Shown here: positions 21,235-33,600 of the stretch, piece after piece
Numbering within the stretch: the first letter of the stretch is position 1
Layout of the letters: every line of letters begins with the position of its first letter
Assembly (NCBI RefSeq): GCF_910592395.1
Contig: NC_088318.1
Coordinates: forward strand, 14,260,349 to 14,324,348
From: Lineus longissimus
Lineage: Eukaryota; Nemertea; Pilidiophora; Heteronemertea; Lineidae
DNA length: 64,000 nt
Reading direction: 5' to 3'
Position numbers and translations under genes: made by a program
The notes under the pieces: generated by a model
Told to the model about the DNA's origin: nothing
What the model saw: the letters and a program-made list of their open reading frames with translations, nothing else
Databases searched by the model: none

Positions 21235-24200
21235 TCATTCATCATCTCTCCGGGCTAGCAATCGCTGCTGTGCTGCCCGGTAGGCCAGCTCCCTCTGGTT
21301 GAGAATGGGAGAACGACTTCCCCGGGAAACATTTGTGTTATCACAGTCCGACTCGCTATCACTATTTTCCACCTCATCTGACGAAAAGCACGTCAACTCT
21401 TTATTTGCCATCATGTACTTCCTGAAATGTCAAAAAAGATGGTCAGTTTAACAGACCACAACCCCATCGCATAAAAGATCCAAGAAAGAGAGTGACACCA
21501 AACTCAGACAAAAAATTAGACACATCATGTCTCTGTCGCACAATGCACTTGTCGTGGCACATTTTCATATTAAAAATACTTACTTCTTTGCGACTTCCAG
21601 CATCTCTTCTTTACGTTTTTGCAGCATATTTTCCCTTTCTTTTGGCGACTTGGAGAATCTGAATCCACTGCCAGAACCTTGCATTGGCTCATCGCTGCAA
21701 AAAGACGGAATTAGAAATTTAGGTACTTTAAACCGGGAGATATTCGTGGCCATTTAAGTTAGCGGTTTTGTGAAATTGCAATTTTGGAACTTCGAGATGA
21801 AACATGCAGTACCGGTGTATTCACATGGTGGACACTACAGACGACAGGATTCAATAAATTTGGGTGATGCAAAGCCAAAATTCTAGGTTAAGCCATCTGG
21901 TAATTTCCTTCACAGGTGTTATTCTGCGGGTAAAGACATGACCCAGCAAATGCCGCTGAAAGTAGAGGAACCTTCTCGTTTCACCATTTATAAAACGTGA
22001 AATCCGTTACATACCATTCATTCACTGTCTCCTCACTTTTTGATAAATCAGGGATATTATCATCTTCATAGAAGTTATTCATGATGAGATGCGACCTGTC
22101 TGAATTGCGACTGGTACTTTCATCTGAATGCGTTGATTCACTGTCCTGAAAGCGGGATTGAGAATATGAAGATGGATTCCATAAAGTTTCTGTAGATCGA
22201 AACTTTTCCCGAATTGTACAAAGCATGATCAATAAGTGTCAGCAATTGGGGGATGGGTGGTCACCAAAGACCAGTAAGAATCTTACCTCTTCATTTCCCT
22301 CATTGCTGGATGAATCTTCATAAACAGGCCTGTCCGTCGTGAGGGTGGTAAACGCACTTGTCTGAAATAAACAGAAGCAGGGTTGCATTTTTATGTTCTA
22401 TTATGCAAATTGGCTCCACAAACTTGTCTGAGAGTTGGGGCTTTGAGCTTTGATAAGTTTTCTGATTGGCCTGAGCTACTGTTATCTACAATTCAAAAGT
22501 AATATAGTAAAAGGTTTAATTTGTGACAAAAATGAGGCCCAACAGCTTGAGGAATGCCAAACTATAAAACATAAATCAGATCAAAAATTACACTTAATTT
22601 ACTTCAGGTCGGACACTTTCCCCATTTCCATAATCTATTCTCGACTCTTCAAAAAGAATTCTTACCGGTGGTGCGATCACCCTCCCCTCCAGGATATTCT
22701 CGATTGTCTGCTCGACAGAATTCGAAACTCGCAGATCCTCTTCCAGGACGCTCAGGGGCATATTGGGGAATACGCCCTGCACCTGCCGTGCCATGTGATC
22801 GAAATGTGAATTCTGATTGGTCGGAACAGGTTGGCGCTGTTGGTTAGCGAGTAATCGAGTATGCGTGACCTCCACTGAGAAACTAGGGAACCAACTGATG
22901 TACCTTGAGCCTTATAAAAAGGAGAGAATTTATTACAAATGATGCCTCTAGATGCAAGAGGACCCTCAGTTTTTATCCAACTTCTTCAATTCTCAACTAT
23001 TGGAAAATAGCAAAGCAACACCAAAATAACATCTTGTGTTGATAATTTCAGGCTTCTAATGAGAAAATAAATCTTTTTTTTTTGGAAGTTTATTGGACTC
23101 AAGTTGGTCTACTCCTAAACTTACCATCAAAATGGAAGAAATGATTGGAAGTTTGATTGGCATTGCCATTGGCATTGACAGTGCCGTCCGGCTGCCCCGT
23201 ATCAGCATCCCCAGCACCCCGCTCCGTTGGACCAGCTGTCTCCTCCTCCAGGGGGTCACTCAGAGACGTACGACACGTAGGACATGTCGTATCTTGCTCC
23301 AGCCATGAGCGCAAACATGAACTGAAAATGGTGAATATAATAACAAACCACTTTATATTACGCTTTATCCTGACATAGGTCTAAAAAGGGCTTTACAATA
23401 ACTGACACTATTTATAAAGGTCACAACTTCGGCACTCCGGGATTTCAAATAGCATCTCAGTCCATTTGAGCGCGACCTGTGAAGAAGAAAGGGGTTCGAA
23501 GAAACAACCCTAGCATTGATTGAGACTCGATCGGGACACTGTAATGGAGAAAGTGAGACTTACTAATGAAATATATGTCCACAGGGGAGTTTCCTGGCTT
23601 GTTCCATTTTATCCCAGCAGATGGCACAATCGTCATCGGCTTCCAGGTCTTCAGCTGTAGCCATGGAAAATCTTTTCTCCATACTATTAACAACTCTGAG
23701 ATAATTTTTATGTCGTTTGATTCTTCTTTGGAATTCATAGAACAAGTACCTCAGCTGCATACAGATAACGAGGCTGGCCATGCTCAGGAAGATGTTACCC
23801 CAGATCTGCAATATATAATATATGATTACACCTTTCCAGAAATGGGGCGCTGAGTGTCCGAAATAGTGATGTCATAAGGGGAAACTAGGCCTTATGGTGG
23901 AGGGACAAAGGAGATAGTCATGGTTGACCAACACACTTGAATGCCTTTGATGACGGACAAGGGGGAAAAAGTTAGTTCCAATGCAAGCCACCAATTTCGG
24001 GAAGCATGTATAACCCCCTCATTTTCATGAGCCTCATATCTTTGCAAGTCTTGCGTAAAGGGGCGAACATTACAAAAGACCATACGATTCAAGATGGAAT
24101 CGGGACACCCTGTAAACTCAACAAGTGACTTACTAGCATATGAAGGTGGTGTGCAAAGTCCGTCAAAAGGGCCGCCAACTCGAACACTAATTCGGTGTAA

Positions 24201-27200
24201 TAAATATAGAATCCGCGATTTTCCCATGTCCCTTCCAGGCTGATCTCCCACAGATGAGTGCCATACCTGCAGAACACAAAATATAACAAAACTGATTGAA
24301 ATGAAACAATCTTTAAAGAGTAACTCGTGTCAAATTTCACCATATAATGTTTTAGCTGTTTTTGACAAATGACTACGTCACTTTCTCATAAATCGGGAAG
24401 GTTTTCGAATCGAAATGCACATTTTCGAGAAACTGATGGTTTAATCCCGCCCGGGTGGCTTGCTTCGATGCCGTTTTCGTTGATGACGTCACAACATGAA
24501 CATTTTCGCGGTCGCGGTGGTTTACATTCAGCGATTTTATAATAAATCTAATCAAAAATGGAAAATTTGAGCTTTACATTTGTGATCAACAATTAAAAAC
24601 GGACGTATTTCCGCAAAGTTGTAAATCACATCATAGTATCACTTTAAGGGCTATTTAGATATTTGATTATATTTTTAAAGGACTTGTAAAGAATTTTCAA
24701 TTATCATCATCATCATTATTAGCAGCATCCCATCGGGTTTTGGCCTCCTCATAGTGTATATATCACTATAAGTTATATTTGAGGGCAGACAAGACAAGTG
24801 CCTTAGACAAAACATCAGTGTACATGTAAATTTTAAATAAAGCCGTTGTCTTTAAAAGTTCAGCCCAATCAGTTTTAGCCAAGTCAGTCATAATACATCA
24901 ATCACACACATCATGAATAGCTTAAAATGACAACTGATATCAGTCTCAGAGAGTCAGAAGATACAGAAATAATCTGATGAGCTATTTGAAAAATGACTGT
25001 TGTTATTTCCAAACAGACTGAACAGCCTCGGGGCACAACTGTCAATGTACACGTGTGCTTTAAATCATCTCAACTCATCTTTGTCCAAACACCAGTACAC
25101 TAGCTGTCCTATTGATTTCTGTTAAAATGTGCAAGTGACATTTGCCAACTTTGCATGAATCGCCTTCAAGTTGTGTTGAATTTCACTTCGTTTTCATGTT
25201 GGTAAAATAATTCTAATACAATAACAACGATTTTGAATGCAATGTAATAAATGTAAGTCACACGAACATGTACATCGTAATTCAAAAACAAATCAGACAA
25301 TTCTACATAACATAACAAATAAAATTTCACAAGCATTATAGCTTGCTTCAAGATGAAGAGTTTTTATATCACTCTCATTTTCACTATTCACAATAATAAA
25401 ACCCAATCAAACCTAAACTTTACAATTTAAGCCTAATCTAATAAATATATGCAGCTGTTCTATCTGCTTTGACCATATATTGACCAGTCTAGACTTCCCT
25501 GTGAACAATTGTTCTCGAAAACCGATTACAGAAAAAGACAATGATTGATTGAGGTCACAGCCGGCAGATAAAGACAATGATAGAGGTCACAGGTGTCACA
25601 GCCGGAATTCAGAAGTCTCAACAAGCATTCATCAGAGGTCTCAACAAGCGTCACACTCCCTCTTGATTTGGCCAATCAGAATATCAACACATGAATCGCA
25701 ACAAGGTGTTTGATGTTTGTCAGAGTAGAGGTCAGTTTGGAGTGACACTTCCTCTGTGCTTCCAACATGAGACGTCATCCCTCGTTGGGGTCAAGTTTAT
25801 TCACACAAAAATGAAAATCCAATACGACAACATATCACCATGAAGGGGGAAATAGGGGATAATTCCAAGAACACATACCTTGTTATGACGTAAGTTGTGC
25901 TGATGATTAACAGGATACACTGAAAAAAAAGAAAGAGAACAAAATTAATGACATACAGTGTAAAATAAAGAGGCCAAATTTCACTGGAAGTACAGTTGTC
26001 AGTGCATGGAACCCCTCTTATTGGACAACTGTCCACAAAAGGACACGCTCACTAAGAAGGACACAGGTTTTTGTCCCAAAGCCGTCATTTCCATTCATTC
26101 AACTGTATGTAATCAGGACAACTCCATTTACCAGGTCAGTCCCAAGGGTGACCTTATAGAAGTACTTTTATGTAAGAATTCGAGTTAGTTACATATAAAC
26201 TGCTGTTTTCACCTTAAGTCATCTTCTTTTTGGTCATGAACTTGTAATGATAATCATGACACATTTATCATTATAATCATTATAATAATTACAATATATT
26301 TTATAAGTTTATTATCAGGCCACATGTCTGTAATCACCTATGCCTCCAGCTACAACATCTATACGTACAGCTACACAGCCAGGTAATAATTTCCACCATG
26401 AAAAACAACAACAGGCCCATCAATATTATTGCTACAAGGCCTTTCGAACCCAGCTGGCTGATATCTAGGCATGATCTATTAAACTGAATAGGCCTATACA
26501 AATGCAAATGTGTATGCGTATAGCCTGCAGGTTGTCACATAAACTTGCATATGATATTAAAATCATCATCATGAAAAAATACTGGTAGTAAAATCTGCAC
26601 ATCAGTCATTAGGCATGCCAGGATTTACATGAGGATTGTTTTGGAGGAACCATTTCACTCAGGAGGGGCAGTAGTCACAAAAAGCCAGCTTTGATGAGAA
26701 AACAAACACATTTCTAAGAGCTAAGTTTGCTGATGCCTGCACAGTACCATCAACTCCCTTGATTGGTGGTACATTCTGTCGTGATTGATGGTACATTCTG
26801 TCGCCACAACCCTTTACAATGACGTCAATGTGGCAGAAATGGAAAAGAACCAGTAACATGGTATCTAGAATCCTCACCTCAGCGACCATGAACGCAAACG
26901 TGTTGAATCCGGTCTGCAGGCCAACATAAGTACAAACCAAGATAAGGAACGAACACGACAACAGTATCACTGCGAGCAACGCTAGGACTCGGATGTGGGT
27001 CCACTTGGGGGTGGTCGGCGAGAATGAGAGCTGTAAAGAAGGAAAATTATTTAGGCAAAGTTCTCAAGGAGTAGGACAATGTATGTTTGATCAAGTTATC
27101 GCAAGACAACATCCAATCTAAGTTGGAAGTTTCTTCAATCATGTCATGCTATTGTCTAACAGTGTAACCCATCTTCTAAATTCACCAACATGTATTAGTA

Positions 27201-28268
27201 TTATGACAATGACTTACATATTCAAAGCGGTCCTTGCAGAGTTGAGTGAGTAAGTGAAGGAACCCTAAGACGGAGAACCAGCCGCACCACATGACAACCT
27301 CATCCATGTTTTGAACATTCATCACTCCGAAGATGAAGATGAACTTATAAAACACAAAGTTCCAAAATTTGTCCCGGATGTGCTGTAACACAGAAATATA
27401 TTTATGATCATATTTATGATAATAGTTTTAACTGAATTTTTACATTGGACTAAATAATTGATAATTTTCCTTATGCCAAAAGCAACACAACCGCAATGAG
27501 GGGCTTACCTGTTGTTCACTGACTCTCAATTCTCCGAACACCATATTTTGTATAGTCTTCCCGACCAAAATCAGACCGCAGTATGCCATGTTTATCAATG
27601 TCTGAAATAATCAATAAGAAAATTGATGATAGATATTATCAACTTGTAAGACATGAAATTAACACGAGATAGACATTCATACATGTTATGTTAATAATTC
27701 CCTTCAAAAAGTGGCGATATAATGCACAATCTTCTCACGAGGTGGCAATACAATATCGCGCAATGTTAGTTGGAGGTGCCATCGAGACTGAGTGAGACAC
27801 TGAGAGCCACCGACAAAAACTCATCAGTTGCAAACTAACACGACTTAAGAGTCTGTGTTATCACATTACCACGCGTTCTTTTGTTTCTCGTGGCTATATT
27901 TAGATTTGATTTGATCTGAATGGCAGTGTCTGCCCGTTACGATGTCAACTATGAAAATCTGACAGCTCTTCTATCACAGTATCTGTGCTGCGCCAATTAT
28001 TAACACTCACCCAAACACACCAAGTTTCCTGGATCAATATTTGGAATACATCAAATAAATAATGATCCCATTTTTGGAAAATATTCACCGCACTGTCATT
28101 GTGAGTGTCAGGATCCTGACCAGTATCAGTGATATTTTGAGCCTGTTCATAATTTTCAAAAACAGCTTGATGTGCAAAGAAGACAGCACAAATCAGGAGG
28201 CCAACACTGAAAGTTGTGTATGTTTGCAAACTTGGAAGGGGCAGTCTTTCCAGCAGAACTACTGGCAT
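21235..28268 (-). CDS. AMFR: AMFR/gp78, ER RING E3 ubiquitin ligase, 676 aa
   Basis: Thirteen phase-consistent coding exons (minus): 28268-28011, 27601-27509, 27382-27218, 27030-26878, 25919-25879, 24266-24134, 23805-23564, 23321-23125, 22910-22666, 22361-22287, 22145-22015, 21694-21584 and 21421-21235. The N-terminal half is hydrophobic and collinear with human AMFR (DKFWNFVFYKFIFIFGV, EVVMWCGWF). A RING-H2 follows with ligands C341, C344, C356, H358, H361, C364, C375 and C378. A CUE domain (about 464-508; VFPNMP) precedes an FRFSKSPKERE segment and a C-terminal Arg/Ala-rich helix (RELAYRAAQQRLLARR) like the p97/VCP-interacting motif. The protein catalyses ERAD ubiquitination in the ER membrane. 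ATG 28268 matches the human start (MPVVLLERLP); the longer upstream frame has only TTG. Human AMFR is 643 aa. Confidence 0.95.
23829..23989 (-). repeat. dispersed 160-bp repeat, copy B (in AMFR intron 6)
   Basis: Read on the minus strand, this stretch matches 53924-54082 from GGCTTGCATTGGAACTAACT to CCATTTCTGGAAAGGTG. There are four substitutions and one 2-base length difference over about 160 bp. It has no coding potential and no tRNA-like boxes that I can see. Confidence 0.9.
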
Positions 28269-28716
28269 GATGACGATCGGTGCGAAATCCAGATTAATTG
28301 AATATAATCCCTGTGATATAGACAAAGACAATTCCGTGTTGATTGCCAATATTATCCACTACGATCGAGGAAAACACTGTTTATTTTCACTAGATTTTCT
28401 GAACTGGTTTCATCATTTGTAAACATGGCGTGACCGAAGAACATACAAACTTGTCGGCGTGTGACTGCGCTGTTGCAAAGTAATGCACATAGCCAAAGTC
28501 AGTTTTACTAAGTATTCGTTCATTAAATTGATAACATGTCACAGACTACTAGAACCGTATAATTATACTTTTAAAAAGAGTTTCATAACTATGTGTTTTC
28601 CAATTTCCCAAAATGCGTATTGATTAAGAAAACCTAAAAAGTAGTTTTTCTCGTCTCGTCTCGCGCACTTCGGCGGTATTTACAAAAGTTGACCTGCTTT
28701 GAAAAAAGTGACAATA
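28269..28716. promoter_or_regulatory. shared promoter region of AMFR and GINS3
   Basis: The start codons of the two divergent genes are only 448 bases apart, so their promoters must overlap or be very close. AAACATGGCG (YY1-like core) lies at 28421-28430. No TATA box is obvious. Both are housekeeping genes, which fits a TATA-less bidirectional promoter. Confidence 0.5.
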
Positions 28717-29735
28717 ATGTCATTTTCAGGCAGTTCTACGCCAACTTTAAAATCCACACCAGGTTATGCTGAAGGTTACTTCAACATAGATGATATTCTT
28801 GCATCACAGGAACGAGTTCCATGTAAATTTCAGCTCCCAGTGTATGGTTTAGGTAGGTTTTTTATGAATATTTGTTTACCATGACTAGGCCTACAGGCTG
28901 TCCCAAAAAAGGGGAAACGATTAGGATGTCCAATCATCAGTGGTCATCAGTGACAATTCTGTCAATCTGTTGCTGTTAATCAAAGCAGGGAGTGGACCTG
29001 ATGCTTGGCCTGTGGTTCCTTTTAATTTCACTCATATAAGTTTTTTAATCCAAACTCTACTTTCTTTTCTAGGTTTTATTGATCCTAGTTCAGATGGAAA
29101 AGACATCTTGCCAGGTACGAAAATGGAGTGTCCATTTTGGTTGGCGAAGGCGCTGTGTAGTCGCAAGCGACGTATTGTCTCCGTGGAGATTCCTAAACAG
29201 TACCGTGAAGGATACAGAGAAATTCTAAAAGCTGATGCAAACGTCGTTGATCTTCACAAACTTGGTCCACACTTCTATACCTTTGGAACCCAGCTGCTCA
29301 GTTTTGATCACACAGAGTCGACTGATATTGCGAAGTCACTGTTACAGGTTGGTTTATTTCTTCTTTGACAAGCAAATTTAGGTAATTTGTCTTTCGTTTT
29401 TTATTTTGCTTGTAAATACTGCCACCTGGGGAAATCATTGTAGTGATGAAAATAACTTTCTCCTGCTGAAGACTTACATGCTTTTGTCTTTTCACTTTCA
29501 GACATTTCAAGATCGGTTCAGAAAAATCATGGATTCCTCGCAGAATGCATATTATAAAGACGCCAATGAGCTTGTGTCAAAACTTGATGAAAAGGAACGG
29601 GAACTTTTCAAAGCAGGACAACAGGGTCTCAGTGACTTTCAGCGTTGGGAGACAAGACTTTCTGAAAAACTTGTGACTTCTCAAATGGTAGCCAAACACA
29701 GGAAAAGGAAAAGGGCTGCTATGGAAACATCATAA
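28717..29735 (+). CDS. GINS3: GINS3 / PSF3, GINS complex subunit 3, 214 aa
   Basis: Exons 28717-28852, 29073-29347 and 29502-29735, in phase, encode 214 aa (human 216). Diagnostic segments: FNIDDILASQERVP near the N-terminus, CPFWLAKAL, KRRIVSVEIPK, NVVDLHKLGPHFY, and FRKIMDSSQNAY in exon 3. GINS3 is one of four subunits of the GINS complex. GINS joins CDC45 and MCM2-7 to form the replicative helicase in the nucleus. The N-terminal B-domain precedes the helical A-domain, and the C-terminus ends in a basic run (KHRKRKR), as in relatives. ATG 28717 was chosen over an upstream in-frame TTG. The gene sits head-to-head with AMFR. Confidence 0.96.
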
Positions 29736-29811
29736 TTTTATACAGACGATTGGTGTCCAACAAAGTGACATATTTCAATGTACCAGTATCAAGGTGTCTA
29801 ACTCAACTGTA

Positions 29812-29817
29812 AATAAA
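29812..29817 (+). terminator. GINS3 polyadenylation signal
   Basis: AATAAA 77 bases after the GINS3 stop codon, which implies a very short 3' UTR. Confidence 0.7.
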
Positions 29818-30645
29818 ATGTAAAATCCAACAAGTAAATTATCTGAGGTTTGTTATTATTGTGGAACTTTCTATTCTGTATTCATTGAATATAATAATAA
29901 TTTATTGTAAAAAACCTCCAAATAAGGAGCAGACAACACAAATATGCAATAAAAATCATACACAGAGAACGAATAAAAAAGCGATCAAAAGGGTGAAAGT
30001 AAAAGCTTCAATAGTTTATGGCGAGTCTCACCGACAATCGTGCGTGAGGAAATCTATTCTGGTTGTGAAAATGTCTTGTTAGCTTTGCTGTGATTGAACA
30101 TTGGTTGTATCTTTGCCTCTGCATTCCCAAGGTTGTTATAGCGTCTCATTACCCCAACCTGCGATTGCAGAACTGGCTCTGACACTTCCTCCAATCTTGG
30201 GATGGTTGGTTGATCCAGTGGCAATTTCGATCAAGTTTCTCTTTGAGCAGGTCTGCATTGTTGATGATGCTCATTGAGATCTTCTTTTCACTTTTGTGCA
30301 TTGTTGCATCTGAATATTCTATTGCCTATCTACTGGACCAGCTGGATCTGGGACACTTTGAGGTATCATTATTTAGGTTATCAACTGTCATTACAAGTGA
30401 CTTATTGGAGCAACTAGCTGGGGAGAGTGACTCAACCAGTAACTTGATTACAGCGCCACCACTCGGGGCCTAATGGTATTAACCTATGCTGCCATCTGTC
30501 CGAAGGAATTGGAACTAATCAGAAAGGTCAGCAGGTGCGCGTGACGTTCTTCCCAATTCACCCCAAAGCTGATGACGTTTTGCACAGCGCGCGCGCTGAG
30601 ATAAACACAAAAGCTAAAAAACTTCAAACACTTTTCGAAATAAAC

Positions 30646-33600
30646 ATGGAAATCGCCAACAAAATCCAGAAAGATGTGTGTGAGAAGATAAGAAAATACA
30701 CATGGCAGGTTCAAGAGGTAAATTGATGTTGCAAATGTGGGAAAAAATTCAGTAAACCGATGATCCGACTTGCTGTTTCCCTCTTCTGAACTTTCCATGA
30801 CCATGTTATGTAATATGATGTATTGTAATTGTACGATAATACATTGCTTGCTTGAATATATCACATCCTTCCTGTTGTCAGTGTCGCCTGTGTATGTGTT
30901 GGAAGCGGACCTATGACTCTCCTATCTAGCCCAAGTTTAAGCTGGCTCCAGTCGATCGAGGCTGACATCAAAATAAGATTTATTCCAGCCAATGGCAATG
31001 CCTAATGTGTGTTTAATAAACAGTAATTTTGTTTTGTACTTCCAGGCATATGATTGCACTGTTGTATATCAAGACCTGCCATGCACTGGTCTATCAGTGA
31101 CTTTGAGTATGGAGGACGACAAGTACTTTTCAGTAATACCTGCTGTTTTAAATACTGCTGCGCTGTTAGCGGATTCCCAAACAGGAGTGTGAGTATTTTG
31201 ATGGATAGTAGTCCCCTATTATATTCCTCGGGCAAGGGATTCAGCTAGAGGTTTAAGTTCGACTCCTACAATTCACACACAAATGTGTGATATAAACGGC
31301 AAAGTAAAAAAAAAATGGTCAAAAGTTAAATTTGCATCAGATCGTTTAGCAAGGCACGGCATAAAATTTAAATTCTTCTAATATCTTGCCAACTCGCTGC
31401 CACATGTATTATCATCATTTTCTTTGTTGCCTTTTCAGTGGTGTTGAGGCCACCCAGAGAGATGTCGACTTTATCCGCATCTTGATTCTCGATTGTGTTC
31501 TCCAGTGCCTTGACCATACAAGTTCAGAATCAAACACATTAGATGAAACAGTAGTTAGTATAGTTTTCTATCAAAGGACCTCACTTGAGCATTTTGAAGA
31601 AAAGTCAGGAATTTAACCAAGGGTGGACTACGTCTGCCAGGAAGGGTCCATGAGAAGGGCCTAGAATATTCTTAAAACTCCTCAGATACCTGCTATGCTA
31701 AAGAACCTGGACTCAAGATTAAAAATACAGTCTGTCGATCAGTTTTAATGAATAAACATTAAATGGAATCATTTTATATATTATTTGCAGATCAAATCGT
31801 ACATCCTGAATGTCAGCAGGTTTCGGACCTTAGAGAGATGGGTTGATGCACCATCAAGGTGAGTTGCATAGGGGTTGCATAGTCCAGTGGTTGGCCTAGT
31901 TGCAGCCCTAACATGCTGGGTTCCTGACCCGACTCTGACTTCATTTGTGGCAGTGGGTTAGTCACTTTAGCTTGTTGATTGCCATCTCCTTTGGATTAGA
32001 TGCCTGTGGTCTCTGCACCTTTCAAAAAGGGAGGAGTACCCCTTAAATTCCCACCAATGTTTGCAATGAAAAGTCAACTTCCCTCAGTTGAACACTAAGG
32101 ATAGGAACTTACTTCAGCTTCAATTTATTGTTCTGTCCCGGTTTCAAAAGCTTGTGTTTTCTGCACATTTCAGGTCAGGAAAGGAACAGATGAATTTCCT
32201 GCCAGATCCTCAAGCGCCTGTGAAAAATTGTGCTGAAATAGACTTGGGCAAACACATGAAAAGTTCTACCAAGACAGACTTGACCCAACCCAGCACAAGA
32301 CGTCGGGACAGGGTTTCAGATAAAAATGTTGGCTCTGATCATGAAACTGATGATTTTATGGATTGTGGTAAAAACACTGTTGGCACTGATCAGGAAGGTG
32401 ATTTTTGTGGCACTGCTTGTTCTAATTCATTAGTTGAGAAAAGCGCAAGTCGGACGGCTGTCCCTGAGCATGAGAGTGGTGAAGAAAAGAGGAGAAATTG
32501 TCAGGACGCTTTGGTTGGGCAGTCCAAAAGAAAAAAAGCAAGGCAAGAGAGTTGTATTAAAAGACTGAGTGCTTCCCAGGAACTCGGTCAGATGTCCAGT
32601 AATCGAAGCAGGCGGTCAGCAGAGTCCTGGTCAACTCCTCGTCGAAACAAGCAAAGCGGAACTGCAACCTCTAGTGCCAGTTCATTCTCAAACGAGCATC
32701 ATCCTGTATCGGATTCCCTGATGAACTACAAGGGTGAAAAGTGGCTAGATTATGTCAGGAAAAAATTCCCTGCGCTGTCTGAATGTCATGTTATGAAGTT
32801 GGCTGATGCATTCACAGACGAAATTGAAAGAATGCGGAATGCAAGAAGAGGTAAGAGCTCTCCCCATACTATTCAGAAGTGGTCGCGACAATGAGAGTAA
32901 TGAGATAAATCTCCAAATATCATTGTAAATGAGAATTTTTTTCACAGAAATTTTTGCACAGAGGTACACTCTTAAACAAGCGGCAATAGTTTGTTACTGC
33001 TAAAAGGTTGCTGGAGAGCCTGGGGTAAGGGTAAAGCTGGATGATGGCCTCTAACGTTGTTGATATCAGGCTATCAACTCGAAACCATTTCCTAATCTCC
33101 TGACCTGTTCTCTTTTCAGGTAATAAATTTACTGCTTTCATAAAGAAAACAGAGAGAACTTCTGAGAAAGGCAACAATCCAGCTGTGGTCCGTGGAAAAA
33201 GTATCCCCAGTGGCGTTGCAAGGGAGTTATCTGAGGCTTCACCATTGCCTGTGAGGAGGAAGCAGGGAAGTAGTCAGAAATCAAAAACTAGGCAAACAAG
33301 GTCAAATACGAGTTGGAAAACGGGGAGACTTGATACAGATGGAGACAGAGATGTTGTAATTTCATGTCCAGAAAAAGTTGTGACCACGACCTCTGAATAT
33401 ACTTTGAAGAGATTGTCAGTCTCGATTCCTCGGCTGAGGATTGCTCGAGACGACACAATGCCACAAAGCACGACTGTTAATTCTGATGATGGCAATGTTG
33501 CTGGACAGAATGGGGTTAATCGTGATAATCAAGTAAAAGGGAAGGATAAAGCAACGCCTTCTGTTAGTCATGCAGTGAAAGTAGGAACTGTTGAGGCAGG

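Noticed and set aside
30171-30250. Possible upstream exon of the 1780-aa gene (LTLPPILGWLVDPVAIS)
   Set aside because: AG and GT borders and phase would allow joining to 30535, but there is no ATG upstream in view and no family support.
31200-31270. tRNA gene suggested by GTTCGACTCC
   Set aside because: The flanking bases do not pair as a T-arm and no cloverleaf can be drawn.
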